Of a stretch of DNA of 64,000 nt, positions 53,902 through 63,477 are shown piece by piece. Location of the stretch: assembly GCA_020073305.1 (NCBI GenBank), contig JAIQFK010000024.1, positions 43,714 through 107,713 on the forward strand. Reading direction: 5' to 3'. The stretch's first letter is position 1. The number at the start of each line of letters is the position of its first letter. A program made the translations under genes and the position numbers. Below the pieces are notes generated by a model. It was not told where the DNA came from. It was given only the letters and a program-made list of their open reading frames with translations, and ran no database searches. The stretch is from Terriglobia bacterium. GTDB taxonomy: Bacteria; Acidobacteriota; Terriglobia; Bryobacterales; Bryobacteraceae.

Positions 53902-55229
53902 GCAACACGCTCGACGGCCTGAAACGCCCGGCCCACTTCATCCATCTGCTCGCGCCTGGTCATTTCCGTGGCGCACAGGAGCATGCCGTTCTCCAGCTCC
54001 GGATACCATTGCTTCAGCGGCAGCCCGCCGATGATCTTCTTCTTCAGCAGAGCGTGGTTGATCTCGACCGGCGAGCGGCCATTTGATGACGCGACGAATT
54101 CGTTAAAGAACGGGCCGGTAAAGCGCGGCGTGACCTGGCTGCTCAGGTAGTGCGCCTTGGCGAGATTCTGCTCGGCGAGCTCTCGCAGCCCCTGCTTCCC
54201 GTACACGCTCATGAACACCGTCGCCATGAGGGCGATCAGCGCCTGGTTGGTGCAGATGTTGGAGGTCGCTTTCTCGCGCCGGATATGCTGCTCGCGTGTG
54301 GCGAGCGTCAGGCAAAAGGCGCGATGGCCGCGCGAATCGCGCGTCTCCCCCACCAGACGTCCCGGAATCTGGCGAATGAACCGTTCCTTGGTCGCGATGA
54401 TTCCGGCAAACGGGCCGCCGTAACTGGGCGGGATGGCAAACGACTGCAGTTCGCCGGCCACGATGTCGGCTTCGGCCGGAGGCCTCAGCAGTCCAAGCGA
54501 CACCGCCTCGGTGAACAGCACCACGAGCAGTGCGCCTCGGCGATGCGCCAATTCGGCGGCGGCTTCCACCTGCTCGACGATGCCGAAAAAGTTGGGCGAT
54601 TGAATGACCACCGCCGCCGTCTGATCGTCCAGCGTGCTCTCGATCTGTTCGAGATTCACCCCACCCGATTCCGGCACGTAGGCGAGTTCCTCAATCGGCA
54701 TGTGTTCGTAACGGGCGTAGGTTCGGAGCACCTCGCGGTATTCCGGATGAACCGTACGTGCCACCAGGATGCGCCGCCGCCCCGTCACGCGCGCCGCCAT
54801 GAGCGCCGCTTCGGGCAATGCCGTCGAGCCGTCGTACATGGACGCATTGGCCACGTCCATGCCCGTCAACTGGCAGATCATCGTCTGAAACTCGAAGATG
54901 GTGGCGAGGGTGCCTTGAGAAATTTCGGCCTGATACGGCGTATAGGATGTAAGGAACTCGCCGCGGGAAACCACCGCATCGACCAGGACCGGCCGGTAAT
55001 GCGCATACACCCCGGCGCCCAGGAATGACGCGTAACCGTTGGCATTCTCAGCCGCGCGCGCGCGAAAGTAATCGACGATTTCGTATTCGGAGATGCCCGG
55101 AGCGAGCGCCAGCGGCTGCTTCAGCCGCACATCATCGGGAAGGTGCGAGAAAAGATCCTCGGCGGAAGCCAGGCCGCACGCCGCCAGCATCTCCTGGCGT
55201 TCGGAGTCGGACTTCGGAAGGTATCGCAA
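53898..55229 (-). CDS. gcvPA: Glycine dehydrogenase (decarboxylating) subunit 1
   Basis: A 443-aa partner of gcvPB. Family blocks: [19 protein letters not shown] at the start, [56 protein letters not shown] region (here [19 protein letters not shown]) and [12 protein letters not shown]. It starts with TTG 55229 directly after the gcvH stop (TAGTTG). The split P-protein is usual outside Proteobacteria. Confidence 0.95.
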   Translation of the reverse strand: MRYLPKSDSERQEMLAACGLASAEDLFSHLPDDVRLKQPLALAPGISEYEIVDYFRARAAENANGYASFLGAGVYAHYRPVLVDAVVSRGEFLTSYTPYQAEISQGTLATIFEFQTMICQLTGMDVANASMYDGSTALPEAALMAARVTGRRRILVARTVHPEYREVLRTYARYEHMPIEELAYVPESGGVNLEQIESTLDDQTAAVVIQSPNFFGIVEQVEAAAELAHRRGALLVVLFTEAVSLGLLRPPAEADIVAGELQSFAIPPSYGGPFAGIIATKERFIRQIPGRLVGETRDSRGHRAFCLTLATREQHIRREKATSNICTNQALIALMATVFMSVYGKQGLRELAEQNLAKAHYLSSQVTPRFTGPFFNEFVASSNGRSPVEINHALLKKKIIGGLPLKQWYPELENGMLLCATEMTRREQMDEVGRAFQAVERVA

Positions 55230-55616
55230 CTAGCTTTCTGCCCCCACGTAGGTTTGATAATCAGCGGCGGAAAGCAGTTGCTTCAGCTCATCGGGGACGC
55301 TCATGCGGACCTTAACCAGCCAGGCGGAGCCGTGTGGGTCCTGATTCAATTTTTCGGGCGCCTGTCCCAGGCTCTCGTTCACTTCGACGATCTCGCCAGA
55401 AACCGGCGAGTAGATGTCGGAAACGGCTTTCACCGACTCGACCGAGCCCAGCGACTTGCCCTGTTCAATCCGCGCGCCGACCTTCGGCAGATCGACGTAA
55501 ACGATGTCGCCCAGCTCCTTTTGCGCGTGATCGGTGATGCCAATGGTTCCGACATCGCCCTCGGCCCGCACCCATTCGTGTTCCTTGGTGTAACGCAGAT
55601 TTTCCGGATAGCTCAT
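55230..55616 (-). CDS. gcvH: Glycine cleavage system H protein
   Basis: A 128-aa lipoyl carrier. The lipoylation site is K63 in GSVESVKAVSDIYSP. The N-terminus YTKEHEWVRAEGDVGTIGITDHAQKELGD and the downstream SGEIVEVNESL follow the family. It shuttles the aminomethyl intermediate between the P, T and L proteins. It overlaps gcvT by 4 nt. Confidence 0.97.
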   Translation of the reverse strand: MSYPENLRYTKEHEWVRAEGDVGTIGITDHAQKELGDIVYVDLPKVGARIEQGKSLGSVESVKAVSDIYSPVSGEIVEVNESLGQAPEKLNQDPHGSAWLVKVRMSVPDELKQLLSAADYQTYVGAES

Positions 55617-56722
55617 GCTGTTTTTGCGCGCTTGTAGAAAGGTGTGTTCACGGTCTCCGCATCCACCGCCTGGTTCCGCACCATCACCTGGATGGCGCGG
55701 CCGGGACGCGCTTCGCCGGCAGGCAAATAGCAGAGGCCGATATTCCTGTTGAGGCTGGGCGCCGGCGAGCCGCTGGTCACCCAGCCGGCGGCCAGGCCGT
55801 CCAACCGCACCTCGTAGCCATCACGCCCAATCCCACGACCGCGCATTTCGAACCCCACCAGCTTGCGGCTCACGCCGTGCTCCTTCTGTTTGGCCAGAGC
55901 AGAGCGCCCGATGAACTCGCCCTTGTCCAGCTTCACCATCCAGCCCAGATCGGCCTCGTACGGCGTAATGGAAGCGTGGATCTCGTGGCCGTAAAGCGCC
56001 ATCTTGGCCTCGAGGCGCAGCGTGTTGCGCGCGCCCAGGCCACACGGCTTGATGCCGAAGTCGCGGCCGGCTTCGAGAAGCTCGTTCCAGATACGCGGCG
56101 CTTCCGCGGGCGCCACATAAATCTCAAAACCGTCTTCGCCGGTGTAGCCGGTGCGGGCAATCCTCGCCTGCACACCCGAGACCGTTCCGTCCTTGAACCA
56201 GTAATAGCCGATCGAGCCGAGTTCCACGGGCGTGAGCCTTTCGACTGTGCGCAGCGCCAGCGGACCCTGGACGGCGATCTGTGCGTAACGGCCGCTCGAG
56301 AATTCCACCTGGGCGTCGAATTTGTTGGCCGCGCGGATGTGCTCGAAATCCTTTTCCTGGTTGGCGGCATTGACGCAAAGGAAGAAGTGATCGTCGGCCA
56401 CCTTGTGCACCAGGATGTCGTCCACGAAGCCGCCATGCTCGTAGAGCAATCCCGAGTATTGCGCCTGGCCGATATGAAGCCGTGAAGCCGCGTTGGTGGT
56501 GACGTAATCGACAAGGCGAACCGCCTCCGGCCCGCAGACCTCGATCTCTCCCATGTGGCTCACATCGAACAAGCCCACCGCTTTGCGTACGGCATGGTGC
56601 TCTTCGACGAGGCTTGAATACTGCACCGGCATGTCCCAGCCGCCGAAATCCACCATTTTGGCGCCCATGGACACGTGTACCGCATGCAGCGGCGTGCGCT
56701 TTAAAGCCACAGATTGCGCCAT
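55613..56722 (-). CDS. gcvT: Aminomethyltransferase (glycine cleavage T protein)
   Basis: A 369-aa enzyme that transfers methylene to tetrahydrofolate and releases ammonia. Motifs: VDFGGWDMPVQYSSLVEEHHAVR, the aminomethyltransferase DVSHMGEIEV, and the folate-binding RTGYTGEDGFEIYV (Asp at the usual catalytic position). It starts the gcvT-H-PA-PB operon. ATG 56722 was preferred over TTG 56734. The 166 nt upstream to infC are too short for the tandem glycine riboswitch, and I saw no such motif. Confidence 0.96.
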   Translation of the reverse strand: MAQSVALKRTPLHAVHVSMGAKMVDFGGWDMPVQYSSLVEEHHAVRKAVGLFDVSHMGEIEVCGPEAVRLVDYVTTNAASRLHIGQAQYSGLLYEHGGFVDDILVHKVADDHFFLCVNAANQEKDFEHIRAANKFDAQVEFSSGRYAQIAVQGPLALRTVERLTPVELGSIGYYWFKDGTVSGVQARIARTGYTGEDGFEIYVAPAEAPRIWNELLEAGRDFGIKPCGLGARNTLRLEAKMALYGHEIHASITPYEADLGWMVKLDKGEFIGRSALAKQKEHGVSRKLVGFEMRGRGIGRDGYEVRLDGLAAGWVTSGSPAPSLNRNIGLCYLPAGEARPGRAIQVMVRNQAVDAETVNTPFYKRAKTA

Positions 56723-56888
56723 GGAAACAACCAACGTAACAGGGGGTGGGAAGGGGTGTCAAACCAAACGGTACGGAGGACAACGCAGTGATTGTGGCCG
56801 ACCCGAATAGGGCCTAACCAAATGAATAATTGCCAAACCCGTCGAATCCAAGTACACTTAGCTGAAAAGGTCTCGACGCTTATAGCGC

Positions 56889-57443
56889 ATGTATCCTAGC
56901 AGAAACTTCCCGCCACGCAGGCAAAACCGCAGAGAAAACGTCAATGAATCTATCCGGGTGCGCGAAGTGCGCGCGGTCTTTCCGGATGGCACCGCGGAGG
57001 TCATGCCGACTGCGCAGGCCCTGCGTAAAGCCCAGGAAATGGGCCTGGATCTGGTGCTGGTCTCGCCGACAGCCGTCCCGCCGGTCGCCAAGGCCGTCGA
57101 CTACGGTCATTACCAATACGAGCAAAAAAAGAAGCAGCACGAAGCCAAGAAAAAACAGCACGTGGTCCAGGTGAAGGAACTGAAATTCCGTCCCAATACC
57201 GATGACCACGACTACGAATTCAAAAAGAACCACGCCATCCGCTTCCTGAAAGAGGGCAATCGCGTGAAAGCGGTGGTTCAATTCCGCGGACGCGAGATTG
57301 CCCACACGGATTTAGGCCGGAAACTGCTCACCCGCTTCGCCGAAGACCTGGTTGCGTTTGGCAGCGTGGAAGGCACCGCGCGTCTCGAAGGCCGCAACGC
57401 TCACATCCTCATCAGCCCGACCAAAAGCGTAAAGACTTCCTGA
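56889..57443 (+). CDS. infC: Translation initiation factor IF-3
   Basis: A 184-aa IF-3. The N-domain has NRRENVNESIRVREVRAVFPDG, MPTAQALRKAQEMGLDLVLVSPTAVPPVAKAVDYG, then the linker YQYEQKKKQHEAKKKQ. The C-domain starts KELKFRPNTDDHDYEFKKNHAIRFL and includes VKAVVQFRGREIAHTDLG. It ends 37 nt before the HEAT gene. The usual downstream partners rpmI and rplT are absent. ATG 56889 is preceded by an in-frame stop (TAG), so the start is fixed near here; no Shine-Dalgarno sequence is seen. Confidence 0.93.
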   Translation: MYPSRNFPPRRQNRRENVNESIRVREVRAVFPDGTAEVMPTAQALRKAQEMGLDLVLVSPTAVPPVAKAVDYGHYQYEQKKKQHEAKKKQHVVQVKELKFRPNTDDHDYEFKKNHAIRFLKEGNRVKAVVQFRGREIAHTDLGRKLLTRFAEDLVAFGSVEGTARLEGRNAHILISPTKSVKTS

Positions 57444-57480
57444 TCGGAAACTGCCACACGCGGGTGTAGCATTAGACCCT

Positions 57481-58323
57481 ATGCGTGTTCCTTTTCTCCT
57501 CTGCATGATCCCCGCCCTGCTGTGCGCCGCGGAAGCGGAGCGGAGCGCCTGGGATGTATTGAACCACGCGCTCGCAGACGGGAATCCTGTCAAGCGCGGC
57601 CAGGCTCTCACCGCGTTGGGCCTGATCGGATCCACCGCTCCTCACGTCGTCGATCTGCTCGAAGTGGGCCTTACGGACAAAGACGCAACGGTCAGGCAGA
57701 CGGCTGCGGTCGTGCTGGGTGACATACGGGCGCGGCAGTCGCTCCCCATGCTCAAGAGGGCGTTGGATGACGACTCGGCGGAGGTCAGCTTCGCCGCCGC
57801 CAAGGCGCTTTGGGAAATGGGCGACCCAAGCGGGCGCGAAATCTTCTGGGAGGTGATGGCCGGAGACCGGAAAACCGGGCCCGGCATGCTCCAGGGCGAA
57901 ATTCGCGATGCCAAGACCAAGATGCGCAGCCCGGCGGCACTCGCAAAAATTGGCATCAACGAAGCCGCTGGCTTCCTGGGCCCGTTCTCGATGGGCGTGG
58001 TTTTCATGGAAGAACTCGTCAAGGATAAAGGGGCTACCGCACGCGCGCTGTCGGCGAAAATTCTGGGCTCCGATCCCGATCCCAAGACAACGCGTGAACT
58101 CGAACAGGCGCTGGAGGATAAGAATTCAGGGGTCCGGGCCGCCGCCGCACGCGCGCTGAGCCAGATGGCGGGCCCCGAAGAAGTGGGGAAGGTTCAACCC
58201 CTTCTCGCGGATAGCAATGACGGCGTGCGCGCGGTGGCGGCCGCGGCCATCATCCGGCTGAGCCAGCCGCGGCCAAATCGCCCGCGCGCCGGAAGTCGGA
58301 AAACGGGCGCGCCACGTAAATAA
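57481..58323 (+). CDS. Exported HEAT-repeat protein
   Basis: A 280-aa protein with a signal peptide (FLLCMIPALLCAAEA). It then shows HEAT/armadillo-like repeats, for example GLTDKDATVRQTAAVVLGDIR, ALDDDSAEVSFAAAKALWEMG, ALEDKNSGVRAAAARALSQMA and LLADSNDGVRAVAAAAIIRLS. It is probably a periplasmic scaffold; no catalytic signature is seen. The tail is basic (RPNRPRAGSRKTGAPRK). TAGCAT lies at 57467-57472, 8 nt upstream of ATG. Confidence 0.78.
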   Translation: MRVPFLLCMIPALLCAAEAERSAWDVLNHALADGNPVKRGQALTALGLIGSTAPHVVDLLEVGLTDKDATVRQTAAVVLGDIRARQSLPMLKRALDDDSAEVSFAAAKALWEMGDPSGREIFWEVMAGDRKTGPGMLQGEIRDAKTKMRSPAALAKIGINEAAGFLGPFSMGVVFMEELVKDKGATARALSAKILGSDPDPKTTRELEQALEDKNSGVRAAAARALSQMAGPEEVGKVQPLLADSNDGVRAVAAAAIIRLSQPRPNRPRAGSRKTGAPRK

Positions 58324-58337
58324 CGGCACCAACGGAT

Positions 58338-58367
58338 TTGACAAGCGCGCTGCCGGTCCGGTAACCT
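58338..58367 (+). promoter_or_regulatory. Promoter of the rplM-rpsI operon
   Basis: A consensus TTGACA (58338-58343) is followed by 18 nt and TAACCT (58362-58367), 31 nt before the rplM start. The -35 box is perfect; the -10 box is weaker. Confidence 0.45.
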
Positions 58368-58397
58368 AAACGTTTTGAACTGCATAAGTGGAGACGT

Positions 58398-58835
58398 GTG
58401 TCGATGAGTACCGAGTTCCCATCTAAGAACGGGATCCAGCGTGAGTGGCACGTGCTGGACGCCGATGACGTGGTGCTGGGCAAGCTGGCGAGCCGCGCGG
58501 CTATGTTATTGATGGGCAAGCACAAACCAACATATACGCCATTTTTGGATACGGGCGATCATGTGATCGTCATCAATGCCGCCAAGGTGAAGTTGACGGG
58601 AAAGAAGGACGACCAGAAGGTGTATCACCGCTTTACGGGTTACCCAGGCGGACTGGTTTCGGTCGGCGCCCGGAAGCTGCGAGCCACGCGGCCGACTCGC
58701 ATGGTGGAAGACGCGATTTTTGGCATGCTTCCGAAAACCAAGCTTGGCAAGCAAATGATCCGCAAGCTGCGCGTGTATGCCGGCGACAAGCATCCGCACT
58801 CCGCGCAGAAGCCCCACGCATCACAGGTTGCATAG
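58398..58835 (+). CDS. rplM: Ribosomal protein L13
   Basis: A 145-aa L13: [62 protein letters not shown] and the [21 protein letters not shown] motif. It starts at GTG 58398 (or ATG 58404), with GTGGAG upstream. rpsI follows after 12 nt, the conserved L13-S9 pair. Confidence 0.96.
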   Translation: MSMSTEFPSKNGIQREWHVLDADDVVLGKLASRAAMLLMGKHKPTYTPFLDTGDHVIVINAAKVKLTGKKDDQKVYHRFTGYPGGLVSVGARKLRATRPTRMVEDAIFGMLPKTKLGKQMIRKLRVYAGDKHPHSAQKPHASQVA

Positions 58836-58847
58836 AGAGGTTATCGA

Positions 58848-59246
58848 GTGCCCGCAACGATGGTTCAATATTTGGCGACCGGCCGGCGGAAGACGTCGGT
58901 GGCGCGAGTTTTTCTGCGGCCGGGAAAGGGCGAGATCCAGGTGAATGGGCGGCCCTTCGATTCGTATTTTCCGACCGAATCGCTCCGCGTGCCGGTGCGG
59001 CAGCCGCTGCTGGCCACCGAAACCGCTGACAAGTTCGATGTCCTGATTTTGGCGAACGGCGGCGGCGTCGCCGGCCAGGCGGGCGCAGCTCGTCTGGGGA
59101 TCGCAAGGGCGCTGGTGGAATTCAACGTGGAACTGCGCCAGCGGCTCAAGAAGCTCGGGTTTCTCACGCGCGACCCGCGCAAACACGAACGCAAGAAGTA
59201 CGGTCAAAAGGGGGCGCGCAAGCGCTTCCAGTTCTCCAAACGGTAG
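58848..59246 (+). CDS. rpsI: Ribosomal protein S9
   Basis: A 132-aa S9: [28 protein letters not shown], the [12 protein letters not shown] motif and the conserved C-terminal tail [24 protein letters not shown], which contacts P-site tRNA. GTG 58848 has GAGAGG upstream; ATG 58860 is an alternative. The next gene, rpsB, starts 164 nt later. Confidence 0.96.
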   Translation: MPATMVQYLATGRRKTSVARVFLRPGKGEIQVNGRPFDSYFPTESLRVPVRQPLLATETADKFDVLILANGGGVAGQAGAARLGIARALVEFNVELRQRLKKLGFLTRDPRKHERKKYGQKGARKRFQFSKR

Positions 59247-59410
59247 TCATGCATACGGAGTGCTGTGGTTTTCTCATGTTGAGGTCCCGGCGCTCCGAGT
59301 TCCGAACTTCGGTCTCACCCGTGCACGCAAATTTCGCTTTGGGACGCGTGCGCGCCAGTGTGGCCGGCGAGGCAGGTTTCGTGCCTGCTCGAAATTCTTA
59401 AGGAGGTAGT

Positions 59411-60310
59411 TTGCCAGCAATATCGATGAAGGAATTGCTTGAAGCGGGCGTTCACTTCGGGCACCAGACCAAGCGCTGGAATCCGAAGATGAAGGAATAC
59501 ATCTTCGGCGAACGCAACGGAATCTACATTATCGATCTGCAAAAAACGCTCAAGATGTTCAAAGACGCGGCCCGGTTTGTGGGCGAGATGGCGTCGCAGG
59601 GCAAGAACGTACTGTTTGTCGGCACCAAGCGGCAGGCGCAGGAAGCCATCTCCGAGGAAGCCGCGCGCTGCCAGATGTTCTACGTGAACCAGCGGTGGCT
59701 GGGTGGCCTGCTCACCAACATGGCCACCGTGCAGAAATCGATCAAGCGGCTGAAGGAACTGGAGGCCATGGCCACCGACGGTGGCTATGCCGCGCGGCCC
59801 AAGAAGGAAGTCATCCGGCTGGAGCGCGAGCGCAAGCATTTGGATCAGAACCTGGCGGGCATCAAGGACATGCCGGGGCTGCCGGATGTGGTATTTATCA
59901 TCGACTCCAACAAGGAAGCCATCGCCGTGAAAGAGGCGCGGCGTCTGGGGATCCCGGTGGTTGCGATCGTGGACACCAACTGCGATCCGGACGAAGTGGA
60001 TTGGGTCATTCCGGGCAACGATGACGCCTTGCGCGCCATCCGCCTGTTCACGAGCAAGATTGCCGATTCGGTCATTGAGGGCCGCGCTCTGGCCACCGAA
60101 CAGGACTTCGCTGTAGAGAAGATTGTCACCGACGAAACACCGGTTGAAGAGACCATCGAGTATACGCAGTACGTGGATCCCAAATACGCCGAAGAGATCA
60201 TGGCGGAAACCTTCGTAGAAGAGGAGCCGTCGGCGTCGCAGCGCAAGGGACCAGCCTCCGAGACCGCACCAGCGGTTCCCGAGCCGGCCGTCACCGAAAG
60301 CGGGCATTAA
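59411..60310 (+). CDS. rpsB: Ribosomal protein S2
   Basis: A 299-aa S2: [54 protein letters not shown] and [30 protein letters not shown]. It has an unusual C-terminal extension of about 60 residues beyond the family core, acidic then Pro/Ala-rich ([20 protein letters not shown] and a Glu/Pro tail). TTG 59411 has AGGAGG 4 nt upstream. A small GCAGG/CCTGC stem lies in the leader. It heads rpsB-tsf-pyrH-frr. Confidence 0.95.
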   Translation: MPAISMKELLEAGVHFGHQTKRWNPKMKEYIFGERNGIYIIDLQKTLKMFKDAARFVGEMASQGKNVLFVGTKRQAQEAISEEAARCQMFYVNQRWLGGLLTNMATVQKSIKRLKELEAMATDGGYAARPKKEVIRLERERKHLDQNLAGIKDMPGLPDVVFIIDSNKEAIAVKEARRLGIPVVAIVDTNCDPDEVDWVIPGNDDALRAIRLFTSKIADSVIEGRALATEQDFAVEKIVTDETPVEETIEYTQYVDPKYAEEIMAETFVEEEPSASQRKGPASETAPAVPEPAVTESGH

Positions 60311-60319
60311 CAATTCATC

Positions 60320-60380
60320 CACCGCAGAGGCGCAGAGCCGCAACGGAGAGAAGTTTCTTCGCCTCAGCGTCTCTGCGGTG
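60320..60380. repeat. Dispersed-type inverted repeat between rpsB and tsf
   Basis: CACCGCAGAG (60320-60329) and CTCTGCGGTG (60371-60380) pair perfectly, and the inner sequence GGCGCAGAG/CTCAGCGTC extends the arms imperfectly. The CACCGCAGAGGCGCAGAG wording is one I recognise as a widespread dispersed repeat of several bacterial groups. Only one copy is in the window. Confidence 0.55.
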
Positions 60381-60402
60381 ATTCTGTATTCCAGGGAAAT
60401 TT

Positions 60403-61056
60403 ATGGCGGAGATTACCGCACTACTAGTCAAGCAACTACGCGAGCGCACCGGCGCCGGAATGATGGAATGCAAGAGCGCGCTGATGGAGGCCAAGGGCGA
60501 TCTGCCGGAAGCCGAGGTGGTCCTGCGCAAACGGGGTATCACTTCGGCGGCCAAGAAGGCGTCGCGCTCCACCAAACAGGGGCTCATCGGCACCTACATC
60601 CATCACGGCGGCCAGCTCGGCGTGCTGGTGGAAGTCGACTGCGAGTCGGATTTCGTGGCACGCACCGATGATTTCCAGGAGCTGGTGCACGACGTCGCCA
60701 TGCATATCGCCGCGGCGGATCCGCAGTTCATCCGCAAAGAGGACGTGACGCCCGAGGCGCTGGAGAAAGAAAAGGACATCCAGCGCGCCCGCGCGCTCGC
60801 CGAGGGCAAGCCCGAGAAGATTGTCGACAAGATCATCGAAGGGCGCTTGGGGAAGTTCTACGAAGAAATCTGCCTCTACGAACAGCCGTTCGTCAAAGAC
60901 AACACGCTCACTATCGATCAACTGATCAAGACCAAGATCGCCAAGCTGAAGGAGAATATCGTGGTCTCCCGTTTCGTGCGATTCAAGGTAGGCGATGCGC
61001 CGGCAACCGGCTCCGGCGGAGGCGAAACCGCCGTTCCAGAGCCCGTGCAGGCCTGA
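60403..61056 (+). CDS. tsf: Elongation factor Ts
   Basis: A 217-aa nucleotide-exchange factor for EF-Tu. The N-terminal UBA-like domain reads VKQLRERTGAGMMECKSALMEAKGDLPEAEVVLRKRG, then the core VEVDCESDFVARTDDFQELVHDVAMHIAA. It is the short form (Thermus-like) rather than the 283-aa E. coli type. It ends 3 nt before pyrH. Confidence 0.95.
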   Translation: MAEITALLVKQLRERTGAGMMECKSALMEAKGDLPEAEVVLRKRGITSAAKKASRSTKQGLIGTYIHHGGQLGVLVEVDCESDFVARTDDFQELVHDVAMHIAAADPQFIRKEDVTPEALEKEKDIQRARALAEGKPEKIVDKIIEGRLGKFYEEICLYEQPFVKDNTLTIDQLIKTKIAKLKENIVVSRFVRFKVGDAPATGSGGGETAVPEPVQA

Positions 61057-61059
61057 TTT

Positions 61060-61767
61060 GTGTCGAAATACGACCGAATTCTGCTGAAGCTCAGCGGCGA
61101 GGTGATGGCGGGCGCCGCGTCCTTCGGTATTGATGCCGAACGGGTCCGCCAACTGGCCGCGGAGGTCGCCGAGGTAGCGCGCGCCGGCATTCAGCTCGGC
61201 ATTGTCGTGGGCGGCGGAAACATTTTTCGTGGCGTGGCCACAGGCGCGCGGGACATGGACCGTGTCACCGCGGATCACATGGGCATGCTCGCCACCGTGA
61301 TCAATTCGCTGGCGCTGCAAGATGCCCTCGAGCACATGGGTGTGGCGACCCGCGTCATGAGCGCCATTCAGATGAACCAGGTGGCCGAGCCGTACATCCG
61401 GCGGCGCGCCATCCGCCATCTGGAAAAAGGCCGCATCGTGATCTTCGCCGGCGGCACCTCCAACCCTTATTTTTCGACGGACACGGCTGCCACCTTGCGC
61501 GCGCTCGAGATCAAAGCCCGGGTGATCGCCAAAGCCACGCGCGTCGATGGCGTTTACGACAAAGATCCGCTCAAGTTTCCTGCGGCGGTCATGTACCCTC
61601 AGATTTCCTACTTGGAGGTGCTGTCCCAGGGTCTGGGCGTCATGGATGCCTCGGCTGTCGCCATGTGCCGGGACAACCAGCTCCCCATCATCGTTTTCAA
61701 TCTGAACACGACTGGCAATATAATGCGAATGTCGATGGGGGAAGCCATCGGCACGTTGATCCACTAG
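61060..61767 (+). CDS. pyrH: UMP kinase
   Basis: A 235-aa hexameric UMP kinase: [79 protein letters not shown] and VDGVYDKDP. It phosphorylates UMP to UDP. It starts at GTG 61060 and is followed 5 nt later by frr. Confidence 0.97.
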   Translation: MSKYDRILLKLSGEVMAGAASFGIDAERVRQLAAEVAEVARAGIQLGIVVGGGNIFRGVATGARDMDRVTADHMGMLATVINSLALQDALEHMGVATRVMSAIQMNQVAEPYIRRRAIRHLEKGRIVIFAGGTSNPYFSTDTAATLRALEIKARVIAKATRVDGVYDKDPLKFPAAVMYPQISYLEVLSQGLGVMDASAVAMCRDNQLPIIVFNLNTTGNIMRMSMGEAIGTLIH

Positions 61768-61772
61768 CGCCT

Positions 61773-62375
61773 ATGAAACCTGAGAACACCGCCCCGGTGG
61801 GGCCCGCCTTCAAGTCCGTCAAAGAGGTTGAAGCCAGCATCAAGAGCCGCATGGAGAAAGCCGTCACTGATCTGCAGCACGCCATGGCCACCATCCGCAC
61901 GGGCCGGGCTTCGGTCAGCCTGCTCGACCACATCCGCGTGGACTACTACGGCACGCCCACGCCCGTCAATCAGCTCGCCAACCTGCACGTGCCCGAGCCG
62001 ACGCTGATCACGGTGCAGCCGTGGGATGTTTCGCAGATCGGCGCCATTGAAAAGGCCATCCGCGCCTCCGACCTGGGCCTGAATCCGGCCAACGACGGGA
62101 AACTCGTGCGCATCCCCATTCCCCCGCTTAACGAAGAGCGCCGCAAGGAACTGGTGAAGCACCTGCATACCGTGGCGGAGGACCACCGCGTCGCCATCCG
62201 GAATGTCCGGCGGGACGGCAACGAGGCAGTGAAAAAGCTGCTGAAGGACAAAAAAGTCACCGAGGATGAAGACCGGCGCGGCCACGACGAAATCCAGAAG
62301 ATGACCGACCTCTACATGCAGAAACTGGATCAGGCGGCGAAAAACAAGGAAAAAGAGATTCTGGAGATCAAGTAG
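61773..62375 (+). CDS. frr: Ribosome recycling factor
   Basis: A 200-aa RRF. The family core is RMEKAVTDLQHAMATIRTGRASVSLLDHIRVDYYGTPTPVNQLA, TVQPWDVSQIGAIEKAIRASDLGLNPANDGKLVRIPIPPLNEERRKELVKHL, then DRRGHDEIQKMTDLYMQKLDQ. It splits the post-termination ribosome with EF-G. ATG 61773 was chosen; it has a short N-terminal extension (about 17 residues) relative to E. coli. The 3' end overlaps the convergent CYTH gene. Confidence 0.96.
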   Translation: MKPENTAPVGPAFKSVKEVEASIKSRMEKAVTDLQHAMATIRTGRASVSLLDHIRVDYYGTPTPVNQLANLHVPEPTLITVQPWDVSQIGAIEKAIRASDLGLNPANDGKLVRIPIPPLNEERRKELVKHLHTVAEDHRVAIRNVRRDGNEAVKKLLKDKKVTEDEDRRGHDEIQKMTDLYMQKLDQAAKNKEKEILEIK

Positions 62376-63027
62376 CCGAGCGTGGAAACACCATATCTCC
62401 CGGCTTGATCCCTCGTTCCGCGCAGAACTGAAAATACAGCACCCCGTAGCTCACCCGGATGTAATCGGATTCGCGGAATCCCAGCTTGCGCGCCGTGCGA
62501 TCGATCCACCGCGGCGCGCCTTCAATCTCGAGAAAGCATCCGACCGGCGTTTCGTCCAGCGTCACAACACCGCGCGCGCTGGCCTCGGAGTACTCGGTGC
62601 GATATTTCTGATAGCGAAAGACGCGATGGAAGCCGAGATTCTCGAAGATCGAAAAAGCCATCCCTGGCGCGGAGATCGCGATTTCTAATTCCTGGCGAGA
62701 CTTGTAGCGGCCGGCCGAGGACGGGCCTTTGTAAGTGAGGGTCGCCGCCGCCCCGGCCGTCCGCACGCGCAGCAGGCAGCCCCGGCTGCGCAGCGCCAGA
62801 TCCGGCGTGTCCAGAATCGCGTTGTCTTCGAACACTCTGCGCCGCCGCACGTGAAAGCCGGCGGTTCGCAGCAAGCTGCGGGCCGCACGGGCGCCGGCCA
62901 CGCGCAGTTTGATTTCGATCTCACGATTCGGGCGCACAGTGGGCAGACCACCAAAGACGCGTGGTGCGGGTAATGAAAGATTAGCACCTTGTTCGGGCTT
63001 GATAGGCGGCTTGCGCCGCGACCCCAT
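62368..63027 (-). CDS. CYTH-domain (CyaB/ThTPase-like) protein
   Basis: Up to 219 aa. The CYTH signature is the ExExK motif in NREIEIKLRV, followed by alternating charged strands: LRSRGCLLRVRTAG, TYKGPSSAGRYKSRQELEIAI, RTEYSEASARGVVTLDETPVGCFLEIEG. CYTH enzymes act on triphosphates (adenylate cyclase IV, thiamine triphosphatase, tripolyphosphatase). The start is uncertain: ATG 63027 adds about 35 residues before the motif, and a GTG at 62937 is closer to the family N-terminus. Confidence 0.82.
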   Translation of the reverse strand: MGSRRKPPIKPEQGANLSLPAPRVFGGLPTVRPNREIEIKLRVAGARAARSLLRTAGFHVRRRRVFEDNAILDTPDLALRSRGCLLRVRTAGAAATLTYKGPSSAGRYKSRQELEIAISAPGMAFSIFENLGFHRVFRYQKYRTEYSEASARGVVTLDETPVGCFLEIEGAPRWIDRTARKLGFRESDYIRVSYGVLYFQFCAERGIKPGDMVFPRSAT

Positions 63028-63041
63028 ATGGGTCAGGGAGG

Positions 63042-63263
63042 TTACAGGTCTGTGCCGGCCCGTTGGGGGTTGGGGCGGGCAGTGTCTTCCATGCTCTCCA
63101 GCGCGGCCATGGCCCTCTCCAGATCTACCAGTTCGGCCTCGATGATCCGCTTCTCCATGCCCGCGCCCAGATTCGGATCGCCGGATTGGGCGCGCCGCAG
63201 GGTAAGCATTTCGAGGATGGCATTCACCGAGACAAGTCTTTTTCGAAGACGTTCAGACGCCAT
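63042..63263 (-). CDS. Small helical protein, unknown
   Basis: A 73-aa, highly charged protein (MASERLRKRLVSVNAILEML start; KRIIEAELVDLERAMAALESME later) predicted to be a helical hairpin or coiled coil. No family is recognised. It lies 14 nt before the CYTH gene on the same strand and may be its partner. Confidence 0.5.
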   Translation of the reverse strand: MASERLRKRLVSVNAILEMLTLRRAQSGDPNLGAGMEKRIIEAELVDLERAMAALESMEDTARPNPQRAGTDL

Positions 63264-63462
63264 TGGCAGCTCCGGTGGTTAGGCATTGGAATGAGCATTT
63301 TCGAAACCAAATCGTAAGCTTTCAAAAAACGCTCGGAATCAGGCACCTACGCGCCCGCCGCTATGGGGTGAGCGACAGGGTTTTGGATCTTGAGAAAGGA
63401 TTTGGGAACCGATGCAGTCGATTCTGTTCAGGTGAATTCCGGGAGTTCCGACCCCACAAGCA

Positions 63463-63468
63463 TATAAT
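63463..63468 (+). promoter_or_regulatory. -10 box of the tRNA-Arg promoter
   Basis: A perfect TATAAT lies 9 nt before the first tRNA base. No clear -35 box is seen at the expected spacing. Confidence 0.55.
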
Positions 63469-63477
63469 GGCCCTAGC

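Noticed and set aside
56723..56888. Glycine riboswitch upstream of the gcv operon
   Set aside because: The gap is only 166 bp shared with infC, and I saw no tandem aptamer pattern.
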